64,000 nt of DNA, taken from NCBI RefSeq assembly GCF_026262505.1, contig NC_067204.1:24459300-24523299 (forward strand), in the 5' to 3' direction. Numbering within the stretch: position 1 is the first letter of the stretch; every line of letters begins with the position of its first letter. This DNA is from Trichomonas vaginalis G3. Lineage: Eukaryota > Parabasalia > Trichomonadida > Trichomonadidae. Made by a program: the position numbers and the translations under genes. Shown here in pieces: positions 11,369 through 20,827 of this stretch. The notes beneath the pieces are model-generated. The model made no database searches, was not told where the DNA came from, and worked only from the letters and a program-made list of their open reading frames with translations.

Positions 11369-13650
11369 TTAAGGATACCCTTACGTGTCAGATTTTTTGC
11401 GCATACGAAGAAGTCATGCTAGACATGAGCTATAAACCTGAAATTTTAGCAACATATTTAAAACTTTTTAAACTACAATACACTTTAATATTCAAGAACA
11501 AAAATATTCTTTTTAGAAATTACATAATTATTTTATGTGAAATCTATATAAAAACATATTTTGCGAGCGTAACTTTTTTCTTTATAAGCACCTTATATGA
11601 CTGATAAACTGTGAAGGCACATAATTGTTAATTCATAGAGTTGATATGTTTCCAAAATTGAGAGGAAATTTGAAAATTGAATACCATTTCAATTCAATTT
11701 TCAAAAGATATCAGCTCCTTCAATAATTGAAGGACGATTTTGATCATTTGCTCTTAAAACAAGTATGCCATGGAGAAAAAAGTTACGCTCGCAAATCTGA
11801 AATATAACTATCATATAAAAAAATTAAATTTCTAATTTTTTACTCTATAGATATTATTGGCCACTTGTGTAATGCATAAAAGTTTATGTCATATGCATAC
11901 ATTTGGAAGTATGGGAGACGAGGGAAATTACTTCTATGAGGGACTAGGATTTTTAAAAATTTCTCTATCGGACTCACCATTCAATTTCTCGAAAATTAAA
12001 AAAAAAATCAATAATAGCTAAAATGTATTATGCATAACAAATTTTAATGTTACACGGTATTTTTTGAACTTCATGACATGAATTTTCTTTATATTATTTT
12101 TTTTTTGGATTTTCTATGATTTATGCGATAGGCTGGAACAACATTGTAAGTGCAATGATATCATTTATAGAGAAATCTAAAACTTCAGCATTCAGAACTC
12201 GCAACCACAAAAATATTCATTTGCTAAGTAAGTAAAGTTGATTAAGTTCGACACTTAGCTTTTATACGTAAAACCAAGTGTGTATTGTTATTTCTTGTTA
12301 AATTATTGAGAAAAAAATAAATTGTAAGAGAAACGATACTGATTATTGAAATAATATTGAGGGTAGCTGCAGATTTCTTCATTAACATGCCGGAAATTTG
12401 TTAATCTTGGTTTTCTATCATAAAATCTGTCGAAGAATCTAAAAACGGAGATATGAAATAGAGATCATGTAAATCTAGAGTATCCTGTCAGAAAAATAGA
12501 CTAAGCATGTAACCCTTTTTTGGTCATAAACACTTTTTACCACTTAGTCATACAGATGATCATTAAATTTAAACGAGCACTTTTTGTCAGAATTTATTCT
12601 TTTACAAAGACAGAAGATTTTAGTATTATTTAATATTAGTGCTGTAGCAAAATTCAAAAAACGGTGAAAATTCAGTGAATTTGTGAATTCACATTTTTTT
12701 CGACATTTTTCTTGATATATCCATGCACATTAAGAACACAGCTTTGATACGCTTAAAAAAGCATATTTCATATGAAATTGTTAAAGAAATAAACAATTTA
12801 TATAAAAATTGCACTTATGGGCAGTTTAGATATATAATTTATATATAACATATATACAAATCCATAGACAAAGTGCAATAACTACAATGTTGTAGAAAAT
12901 TACAGCAGAAATACTGACTTTTTGAAGGATAATAAGAATTCTTCTAAATGTTGTATTTTTATAATTTGATTGATTTTTTTTACTATTTCATTAATCTTTT
13001 ATGAATAATAATTATTTTTAATATATGTGCTATTAAAATTTCAAATTTTGACTAATATATCTAAGTTATCTGAACGAAACATTTAGAAAATATCATACTT
13101 ACATTGAAATAGCAAGTAGAGCATATTAATAGCAAGTTTCTTGGCTTTATATCTATCATCTATTGTTGTTTGATCAAACAAAATTCACTCTATTATATGG
13201 TGTCAATTAATTAAAACAATTTTTAATAGTTATTTATTTAGTGCGAATAAGTGCAAACTCATAAATGAATAACATAATAGTAGAAATGAATTATCTGATA
13301 TAAATCTCACATTTTGTCCATCAGAAATATTTTAATTGCATACGCATAACTATTAGTAATACGTCTGGAGTGTCAATTAATAACAATCCCACAACAAGTA
13401 AAATTCAGATTTTTATTAAACTTATTTTTTCCTAAAAGTTTTCTCAAATTACTATATATACATATGTGGATAAAATAATAGTAATATTGTAAAAAATTAG
13501 ATAATTTTTTTATTTGAGAACCTCTCAAAAGTTCATTCAATTTATCAATTGTTTCAGTTTGATGTATATTCATTTCTGGAGCCTAAAACTTTAGCAATCA
13601 TGACAATATCATATTCTCTTTCTAACTACGCAATGTAAGGGTATCCTTAA
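11369..13650. mobile_element. Candidate TTAA-bounded non-autonomous element
   Basis: ttaaggatacccttac (11369-11384) is mirrored exactly by its reverse complement at 13635-13650, so both outer ends read TTAA. The 16-base match ends there and the interior has no transposase. TTAA targets are typical of piggyBac and Kolobok elements, but the terminal repeat is short and no target duplication beyond TTAA is visible. This is inferred from one inverted pair. Confidence 0.35.
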
Positions 13651-14175
13651 AAATGAAATCATATTCTTTGCGTCTGTCTCTCAAAATTTGAGTAGATTGA
13701 AAGGTTTACATGCAATTAATATGATTTCAAGCTTGCGTTTAAGCTTCACACGCAATTAATGTGTTTGCGATAAAATACATCACATGAAGTATGACTTCTA
13801 TATGCTAAAATAAAGAATTTAAAAGTCCTACGACAGACATGAAGAACATGATTTTAAGTCTATGAATTAAGATCGATTTAATATGTGGGAAAACTATCAT
13901 TTAAGACCCTTTCTGTCAGAAAGTATAAATTTGTAAGACAAAAAATTTTTGGCCTTTCAAAGTTTTTCTACTTCCTCTACAATCGTTTTTATTGATACCA
14001 AAGTACTTTCAAATTTTTAAAATTCCAATAAAAGGAACAATATATACACATGGCCAAAATGAATATAATTCTTGCAATTTTTACAAAGGGTTGTTAATTT
14101 CATTGATAAAAACGAATGATAGATATTACTTATAAACAATTTTAAATTATTAACGATGATATTTTAAGTGCACAA

Positions 14176-14206
14176 TTAAGAGTGCACTTACAACTTTCTG
14201 ACACGC
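14176..14206 (+). repeat. Solitary end resembling the TTAA element at 28997-29217
   Basis: ttaagagtgcacttacaact, followed by ttctgacac, closely matches the right-hand terminal repeat of the 28997-29217 element. No partner end was found nearby, so this is probably a relic or half element. Confidence 0.4.
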
Positions 14207-14413
14207 GCAGATAATATCAACATATCATTATTTTAATGGGAAAATAGTATTATAGCCATTTTAGGAACTAAGCGGTGATTTATAAAAATTTTTCTAGATC
14301 AAAAATATTAGCTTTTTATCATAGAAAATTGGGAAATAAAGCTTGAGTGTCAATATATAAAAAACATATTTTTAAGTTTTTGTTTTGAACTATCGGCTGC
14401 TAAATATCAAGGT

Positions 14414-16717
14414 TTACATCTTTTTTCCCCGTGTACCCATATTTCTCCCAGCTATATATAATGAACGATTAAGAGTGGTTTTTCCGTTTTTGCCCTTATT
14501 ATTGCTATTTGCGCCACGCGAAATAAGAGGTTTAACTATTCCTATACTTTTATTAGATGTTGCATTATGAAGAGCAGTTTTTCCGTTTTTATTTTTTTCA
14601 TTGATATTTGCACCATGTGAAATAAGAAGTTCACAGATTTCTTTATAATTCTCTGTTGTTGCATAATGAAGAGCGGTTTTTCCATTATTATCTTTTTCAT
14701 TGATATTTATACCATGTGAAATAAGAAGTTCAGCCATTTCTTTTCTATTATTTTTTGTTGCATAATGAAGAGCAGTTTTCCCATGATTATCTTTTTCATT
14801 GATATTTGCACCATGTGAAATAAGAAGTTTGCACATTTTTTTTCTATCATTATATGCCGCAATATGAAGAGCGGTTTGTCCATTTATATCCCTTTCATTG
14901 ATATTTGCACCATGTGAAATAAGGATTTCAGCTATTTCTATTCTATTAGCCTCTGCTGCATAATGAAGAGAAATTTGCCCATCATTATCTTTTTCATTTA
15001 TATTTATACCAAGTGAAATAAGGAGTTCGACTGTTGTTTCACTATTACTATCTATTGCATAATAAAGAGATGTTTTTCCATCATTATCTTTTTCATTGAT
15101 ATTTGCACCATGTGAAATAAGAAGTTCGGCTGTTTCTGGACTAAAATTCTTTACTGCATAATGAAAAACTGTTTTTCCATTATTATCTTTTTCATTGATA
15201 TTTGCTCCATGTGAAATAAGAAGTTCGGCTACTTCTGCATTATAAAACGCTGCTGAATAATGAAGAAAGGTTTTTCCCTCATTATCTTTTTCATTGATAT
15301 TTGTTCCATGTGAAATAAGAAGTTTAGTTATTTCTTTGGTATATAAAATTTTTGATTCATTAAGGGCTGTTTTTCCATCATTATCTTTTTCATTGATATT
15401 TGCACCATGCGAAATAAGAATTTCACATATTTTTATATTAGAATTTTTTGCTGCATGAATAAGAGCAGTTCTTCCATTATTATCTTTTTCATTGATATTT
15501 GCACCATGTGAAATAAGAAGTTCGGCAATTTCTTTTCTATTATTCTCTGCTGCATAATGAAGAGAGGTTTTTCCGTTTTTATCTTTTTCATTGATATTTG
15601 CACCATGTGAAATAAGAAGTTCGGCAGCTTCTTTTCTTTTGTTATCTATTGCATAATGAAGAGCGGTTTTTCCATCTTCGTTTTTTTCATTGATCTTTGC
15701 ACCATGTGAAATAAGAAGTTCACGGATTTCTTTACTATCATTTTTTGATGCTAAATGAAGAGCAGTTAATCCAACTTTACTTTTTTCATTGATATTTGCA
15801 CCATGTGAAATAAGAAGTTCGCAGATTTCTTTATTACCATTCGCTGCTGCAATATGAAGAGCGTTTCGCCCATATTTATCGCTTTCATTGATATTTGCAC
15901 CATGTGAAATAAGAAGTTCGCAGATTTCTTTATAATTCTTTTTTGTTGCACAATGAAGAGCGGTTTTTCCATTATTATCTTTTTCATTGATATTTGCACC
16001 ATGTGAAATAAGAATTTCACATATTTTTATATTAGAATTTTTTGCTGCATGAATAAGAGCAGTTCTTCCATTATTATCTTTTTCATTGATATTTGCACCA
16101 TGTGAAATAAGAAGTTCGGCAATTTCTTTTCTATTATTCTCTGCTGCATAATGAAGAGAGGTTTTTCCGTTTTTATCTTTTTCATTGATATTTGCACCAT
16201 GTGAAATAAGAAGTTCGGCAGCTTCTTTTCTTTTGTTATCTATTGCATAATGAAGAGCGGTTTTTCCATCTTCGTTTTTTTCATTGATCTTTGCACCATG
16301 TGAAATAAGAAGTTCACGGATTTCTTTACTATCATTTTTTGATGCTAAATGAAGAGCAGTTAATCCAACTTTACTTTTTTCATTGATATTTGCACCATGT
16401 GAAATAAGAAGTTCGCAGATTTCTTTATTACCATTCGCTGCTGCAATATGAAGAGCGTTTCGCCCATATTTATCGCTTTCATTGATATTTGCACCATGTG
16501 AAATAAGAAGTTCACAGATTTCTTTATAATTCTCTGTTGTTGCATAATGAAGAGCGGTTTTTCCATTATTATCTTTTTCATTGATATTTATACCATGTGA
16601 AATAAGAAGTTCAGCCATTTCTTTTCTATTATTTTTTGTTGCATAATGAAGAGCAGTTTTCCCATGATTATCTTTTTCATTGATATTTGCACCATGTGAA
16701 ATAAGAAGTTTGCACAT
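14414..16717 (-). CDS. C-terminal ankyrin-repeat block (767 codons)
   Basis: Begins at an internal ATG (16717-16715) in the middle of an ankyrin repeat (MCKLLISHGANINEKDN) and runs through about 23 ankyrin repeats of 33 residues to a short non-repeat tail (LYIAGRNMGTRGKKM). The reading frame upstream continues through the family consensus to the frameshifts near 16956-16993, so the ATG is only the first Met after the break. Automated annotation would call it a separate ankyrin protein; the sequence favours the 3' half of a broken gene. Confidence 0.65.
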   Translation of the reverse strand: MCKLLISHGANINEKDNHGKTALHYATKNNRKEMAELLISHGININEKDNNGKTALHYATTENYKEICELLISHGANINESDKYGRNALHIAAANGNKEICELLISHGANINEKSKVGLTALHLASKNDSKEIRELLISHGAKINEKNEDGKTALHYAIDNKRKEAAELLISHGANINEKDKNGKTSLHYAAENNRKEIAELLISHGANINEKDNNGRTALIHAAKNSNIKICEILISHGANINEKDNNGKTALHCATKKNYKEICELLISHGANINESDKYGRNALHIAAANGNKEICELLISHGANINEKSKVGLTALHLASKNDSKEIRELLISHGAKINEKNEDGKTALHYAIDNKRKEAAELLISHGANINEKDKNGKTSLHYAAENNRKEIAELLISHGANINEKDNNGRTALIHAAKNSNIKICEILISHGANINEKDNDGKTALNESKILYTKEITKLLISHGTNINEKDNEGKTFLHYSAAFYNAEVAELLISHGANINEKDNNGKTVFHYAVKNFSPETAELLISHGANINEKDNDGKTSLYYAIDSNSETTVELLISLGININEKDNDGQISLHYAAEANRIEIAEILISHGANINERDINGQTALHIAAYNDRKKMCKLLISHGANINEKDNHGKTALHYATKNNRKEMAELLISHGININEKDNNGKTALHYATTENYKEICELLISHGANINEKNKNGKTALHNATSNKSIGIVKPLISRGANSNNKGKNGKTTLNRSLYIAGRNMGTRGKKM

Positions 16718-18000
16718 TTTTTTTCTATCATTATATGCCGCAATATGAAGAGCGGTTTGTCCATTTATATCCCTTTCATTGATATTTGCACCATGTGAAA
16801 TAAGGATTTCAGCTATTTCTATTCTATTAGCCTCTGCTGCATAATGAAGAGAAATTTGCCCATCATTATCTTTTTCATTTATATTTATACCAAGTGAAAT
16901 AAGGAGTTCGACTGTTGTTTCACTATTACTATCTATTGCATAATAAAGAGATGTTTTCCATCATTATCTTTTTCATTGATATTTGCACCATGTGTGAAAT
17001 AAGAAGTTCGGCTGTTTCTGGACTAAAATTCTTTACTGCATAATGAAAAACTGTTTTTCCATTATTATCTTTTTCATTGATATTTGCTCCATGTGAAATA
17101 AGAAGTTCGGCTACTTCTGCATTATAAAACGCTGCTGAATAATGAAGAAAGGTTTTTCCCTCATTATCTTTTTCATTGATATTTGTTCCATGTGAAATAA
17201 GAAGTTTAGTTATTTCTTTGGTATATAAAATTTTTGATTCATTAAGGGCTGTTTTTCCATCATTATCTTTTTCATTGATATTTGCACCATGCGAAATAAG
17301 AATTTCACATATTTTTATATTAGAATTTTTTGCTGCATGAATAAGAGCAGTTCTTCCATTATTATCTTTTTCATTGATATTTGCACCATGTGAAATAAGA
17401 AGTTCGGCAATTTCTTTTCTATTATTCTCTGCTGCATAATGAAGAGAGGTTTTTCCGTTTTTATCTTTTTCATTGATATTTGCACCATGTGAAATAAGAA
17501 GTTCGGCAGCTTCTTTTCTTTTGTTATCTATTGCATAATGAAGAGCGGTTTTTCCATCTTCGTTTTTTTCATTGATCTTTGCACCATGTGAAATAAGAAG
17601 TTCACGGATTTCTTTACTATCATTTTTTGATGCTAAATGAAGAGCAGTTAATCCAACTTTACTTTTTTCATTGATATTTGCACCATGTGAAATAAGAAGT
17701 TCGCAGATTTCTTTATTACCATTCGCTGCTGCAATATGAAGAGCGTTTCGCCCATATTTATCGCTTTCATTGATATTTGCACCATGTGAAATAAGAAGTT
17801 CGCAGATTTCTTTATAATTCTTTTTTGTTGCACAATGAAGAGCGGTTTTTCCATTATTATCTTTTTCATTGATATTTGCACCATGTGAAATAAGAAGTTC
17901 AGCCATTTCTTTTCTATTATTTTTTGTTGCATAATGAAGAGCGGTTTTCCCATGATTATCTTTTTCATTGATATTTATACCATGTGAAATAAGAAGTTTG
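14610..18000 (-). repeat. Nested recent duplications inside the ankyrin gene (1,881 bp and 594 bp)
   Basis: The same bases recur 1,881 bp apart (tatatgccgcaatatgaag at 14851 and 16732; gatgtttt(t)cc at 15069 and 16950), exactly 19 ankyrin units of 99 bp. Inside the first copy a 594-bp block (six units) is repeated again (attagaattttttgctgcat at about 15437 and 16031, with the third copy at about 17319). Identity over long stretches is near perfect, including silent positions, so the copies arose recently, probably by unequal exchange between 99-bp units. Confidence 0.85.
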
Positions 18001-18503
18001 GCTGTTTCTTTACTATTATTCCATGCTGCTTCATGAAGAGCGGTTTGTCCAGCTTCATCTTTTTGATTGATATTTATACCATGTGAAATAAGAAGTTCAG
18101 CTGTTTCTGTGTTATTATATTTTGCTATAAAATTAAGAATTCCTTTTGGCTTGATTTTTGCACTATGTAAAATAAGAAGCTCGACTACTTCTTTGCTATT
18201 ATTCCATGCTGCAAAATAAAAAACTGTTTTTCCATCATTAGTTTTTTCATTAATATTTGCACCATGTGAAATAAGAAGTTCAGCTACTTCTTTATTGTTG
18301 TTACGTGCTGAAATATGAAGAGCGGTTTGCCCATATTCATCTTTTCCATTGATATTTATACCACGTGAAATAAGAAATTTGGCTGCTTCTTTACTATGAC
18401 CATAGGCTGCATAATGAAGAGCGCTTTCTCCATCGTGATTTTTTGCATTAATATCTACACCATGTAAAAGGAAATATTCGCAAAGAGATGGAATATCAAA
18501 CAC
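16929..18503 (-). CDS. Central ankyrin-repeat block of the broken gene
   Basis: An open frame of 524 codons with about fifteen 33-residue ankyrin repeats (NGKTALHYAAENNRKEIAEL type). It directly continues the DUF3447 frame after its premature TAA. Its first codon here is GTG, not a real start. It ends in a frame-shifted tail (HMVQISMKK...) caused by the extra TG near 16990. Expression as a separate protein is doubtful. Confidence 0.6.
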   Translation of the reverse strand: MFDIPSLCEYFLLHGVDINAKNHDGESALHYAAYGHSKEAAKFLISRGININGKDEYGQTALHISARNNNKEVAELLISHGANINEKTNDGKTVFYFAAWNNSKEVVELLILHSAKIKPKGILNFIAKYNNTETAELLISHGININQKDEAGQTALHEAAWNNSKETAKLLISHGININEKDNHGKTALHYATKNNRKEMAELLISHGANINEKDNNGKTALHCATKKNYKEICELLISHGANINESDKYGRNALHIAAANGNKEICELLISHGANINEKSKVGLTALHLASKNDSKEIRELLISHGAKINEKNEDGKTALHYAIDNKRKEAAELLISHGANINEKDKNGKTSLHYAAENNRKEIAELLISHGANINEKDNNGRTALIHAAKNSNIKICEILISHGANINEKDNDGKTALNESKILYTKEITKLLISHGTNINEKDNEGKTFLHYSAAFYNAEVAELLISHGANINEKDNNGKTVFHYAVKNFSPETAELLISHMVQISMKKIMMENISLLCNR

Positions 18504-18521
18504 CGATGAATAAACAAAACA

Positions 18522-19340
18522 TTAGTTAATATCATTAGTTTGATCGAAATAAACTAAAAATGATTCAAGATTCTTATATTTTGTGCAATCTTCGAATTCG
18601 ATCTTTATATTGTATTCATTTATCAAGAATGTGACAAAATCAATGTTATGCGAAATAATTGCATTTTCCATGCAATATTCATCTGGTTCTTGATATTTCA
18701 AACATTCGCTCATGATCTCTTGATTTCCTCCTAAAAATGAAAGCTGTAGACATTCTCGAGTTATTTCTGAGTTAAATTTCGTTCTCAAGAACTTGAAACA
18801 GTCATCAGCTCCATAGTAACAGCATAATTCAAGTAATGAAAATCCATCATAAGAATCTGGATATAAATAGCTTTCAAGTTTTTGATCTTTATCAAAACCT
18901 TCTCTTTCGGTGAATGTGATGAATGTTTTTAAGTTATTATACATAATTGCTTTGTAAATTGTATCTTCTGTAAAAATATCAATTGGATCAGAATAGTCTA
19001 ATTCAATTTCATATTCATCATAAAACAATAAGTTTGAAACACAATTAACATTTTTGACCTCTTTGACGTGATAGTCATTATATATGAAATTCGCAAGAGA
19101 TAAATATGACTTTGTATAGCGATTATTATACGGAATGATATTCAAAATATCGCTGATAATATTTTCTGCTGGGAGTTGATTTGAATCGATCAATTCTGTT
19201 TGGATCTTTTTGTAAATATTGTTGAGTTCTTCTTCTTTTTCAGTTTTAAGCTGATACAATGCATTATATAAATCAATGTAGTATTTGAACTTACTTCGCA
19301 TTTCCCCATATTTGTTTGGATGAACGTCTTGATCAGACAT
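18522..19340 (-). CDS. N-terminal DUF3447-type region of the broken ankyrin gene
   Basis: The 272-residue frame begins at ATG 19340-19338 (MSDQDVHPNKYG). It contains the helical N-terminal region shared by this family: YIDLYNALYQLKTEKEEE, then LLELCCYYGADDCFKFLR, ISHNIDFVTFLINEYN and LESFLVYFDQTNDI. The same landmarks occur in the genes at 26157-27741 and 29663-31198. It ends at an in-frame TAA just before the ankyrin repeats and would make a protein with no ankyrin part. It was probably one gene with the next frame. Confidence 0.7.
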   Translation of the reverse strand: MSDQDVHPNKYGEMRSKFKYYIDLYNALYQLKTEKEEELNNIYKKIQTELIDSNQLPAENIISDILNIIPYNNRYTKSYLSLANFIYNDYHVKEVKNVNCVSNLLFYDEYEIELDYSDPIDIFTEDTIYKAIMYNNLKTFITFTEREGFDKDQKLESYLYPDSYDGFSLLELCCYYGADDCFKFLRTKFNSEITRECLQLSFLGGNQEIMSECLKYQEPDEYCMENAIISHNIDFVTFLINEYNIKIEFEDCTKYKNLESFLVYFDQTNDIN

Positions 19341-19452
19341 TAAACGTTTGTATTTTACTTTATAAAATATCTTTAATATTCATTAAGAGAAAAAAATTCT
19401 ATGTCATACTTGGGAAAAATAATGATATCACGGATTTCGGAAATTTAATTAT

Positions 19453-19541
19453 GTATTTTTATTAAGTTTATAGATATAAAATGACATAATGCCAATGTTA
19501 AAGTAAAAGACATAAGATAGATTCATTAATCAACATGTATT
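19453..19541. repeat. Left 89-bp direct repeat flanking an insertion
   Basis: The segment from gtatttttattaagtttata to attaatcaacatgtatt recurs without any difference seen at 20739-20827. The two copies bracket the element at 19542-20738. Confidence 0.9.
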
Positions 19542-19685
19542 GAGAAAGGGACAGACTAGCCCATTGTCACTTTTTAATTTAGCAAATGAACGCTTATGGA
19601 GTGGAGTTTTTGGGTAAATCTGATTTGCTTATAAATGAAATAAAATCAAAAGAAACCATATTGGCATTATATTATGCAAAAATAA

Positions 19686-20252
19686 ATGATCTTACTTAGT
19701 ACTTTTAAAGTTAATTTCAGAAAAAATTTGACACAATGGTATCCGGCACATACAAGTGGTGTACAACCAAAATATAAGTTAGTTTAAACATATATTGCTA
19801 TATCTCATGATCTTACTTAGTACTTTTAAAGTTAATTTCAGAAAAAATTTGACACAATGGTATCCGGCACATACAAGTGGTGTACAACCAAAATATAAGT
19901 TGGTTTAAACATATATTGCTATATCTCATGATCTTACTTAGTACTTTTAAAGTTAATTTCAGAAAAAATTTGACACAATGGTATCCGGCACATACAAGTG
20001 GTGTACAACCAAAATATAAGTTGGTTTAAACATATATTGCTATATCTCATGATCTTACTTAGTACTTTTAAAGTTAATTTCAGAAAAAATTTGACACAAT
20101 GGTATCCGGCACATACAAGTGGTGTACAACCAAAATATAAGTTGGTTTAAACATATATTGCTATATCTCATGATCTTACTTAGTACTTTTAAAGTTAATT
20201 TCAGAAAAAATTTGACACAATGGTATCCGGCACATACAAGTGGTGTACAACC
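19686..20252 (+). repeat. Five tandem 121-bp repeats, partly coding-like
   Basis: atgatcttacttagtacttt begins copies at 19686, 19807, 19928, 20049 and 20170, spaced exactly 121 bases. The fifth copy runs without a break into the open frame that continues to 20526; in the others the matching frame (peptide NLTQWYPAHTSGVQP) ends soon after. This suggests an internal gene segment that was amplified in place. Confidence 0.88.
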
Positions 20253-20526
20253 AAATCTTCGACTCGATGAACTTGTCATCGAGTTATATTCCAGTGTTGT
20301 TCCTTCATTCCTGATTAAGTTGCAAATTAAAGGTCTGGATTCAGAGAGAAGTGTTAAAGTTATCAAAAAAGTCACAAGAGATTTCGAAGAAATGACACAA
20401 TTTAAAAAAGTCGAATGCATCAGTATGCTTGAAGCTGTTCAGAAAGGTCTGAAAAATGATACACTTGATCCCAACATTGTTTACTCAACATTAAAAATAT
20501 TATTGCAAAGAAAACATTTGATTTAA
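20253..20526 (+). pseudogene. 3' fragment of an unrecognised gene
   Basis: The frame reads NLRLDELVIELYSS ... ISMLEAVQKGLKND ... STLKILLQRKHLI and ends at TAA. Its amphipathic helices and codon use look like real coding sequence, but no domain is recognised. There is no ATG start: the frame extends back into the 121-bp repeats and begins at a GTG. It was probably captured by the 19542-20738 insertion. Confidence 0.45.
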
Positions 20527-20738
20527 TAAACATTTAATTTATTATAATTAATTTTTTATTACAGTATAGTAAAAAATGCTATAAATAAATTATTATATTT
20601 TATTAAAATGTGACTTTTAATAGTAAGTGAATAAAATAAATCAGGAATTGGGAAAGAAATAAGGTTAATTAAAAATAATGAAAATTACAAGTTTAAGGTT
20701 AATGAAAAAGTGACAATGGGCGAGTTTGTCCCCCACTC

Positions 20739-20827
20739 GTATTTTTATTAAGTTTATAGATATAAAATGACATAATGCCAATGTTAAAGTAAAAGACATA
20801 AGATAGATTCATTAATCAACATGTATT
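20739..20827. repeat. Right 89-bp direct repeat
   Basis: Second copy of 19453-19541. The outer flank (caaatttgcttc) differs from the inner flank of the left copy, which fixes the limit at the final tatt. Confidence 0.9.

Larger units (their letters stand above)
11290..14413. other. Long gene-free stretch between the Vps39-like and ankyrin genes
   Basis: More than 3 kb of very AT-rich DNA. Frames of about 60 codons (11416-11604, 13373-13573) show no domain and look random. The stretch holds a 16-bp inverted-repeat pair (11369/13650) and a possible transposon end near 14176, both listed separately. Confidence 0.6.
14414..19340 (-). pseudogene. Long DUF3447/ankyrin-repeat gene with three disabling lesions
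   Basis: Three open frames at 18522-19340, 16929-18503 and 14414-16717 form one ancestral gene of about 1,640 codons. The first two are in the same frame and separated only by a TAA (18522-18524), where the sister gene at 26157-27741 has TCA (Ser). Two frameshifts follow: an extra TG near 16990 (catgtgtgaaat instead of catgtgaaat) and a missing T near 16956 (gatgttttcc instead of gatgtttttcc). Their net effect leads exactly into the third frame. The intact versions of both sites survive 1,881 bp away in the duplicated copy (15069-15110), so the lesions arose after the duplication. In life the family would be a cytoplasmic ankyrin protein of unknown partner. Sequencing error cannot be excluded for any single lesion. 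Confidence 0.75.
19542..20738. mobile_element. 1.2-kb insertion with 34-bp terminal inverted repeats
   Basis: The left end gagaaagggacagactagcc, then cattgtcacttttt, is mirrored by the reverse complement of the right end (gagtgggggacaaactcgcc, then cattgtcacttttt): 29 of 34 bases match. It lies between perfect 89-bp direct repeats. No transposase is present; the interior holds five 121-bp tandem repeats and the 3' part of an unknown gene. This is a non-autonomous DNA-transposon-like element that has probably captured host sequence. An 89-bp target duplication is far longer than known cut-and-paste families make, so the direct repeats may have another origin. Confidence 0.65.

Noticed and set aside
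15766-17968. Minus-strand frames MKKIIMEKPLFIMQQ... inside the ankyrin gene
   Set aside because: Shifted-frame reading of the 99-bp ankyrin repeat, hence their own periodicity.
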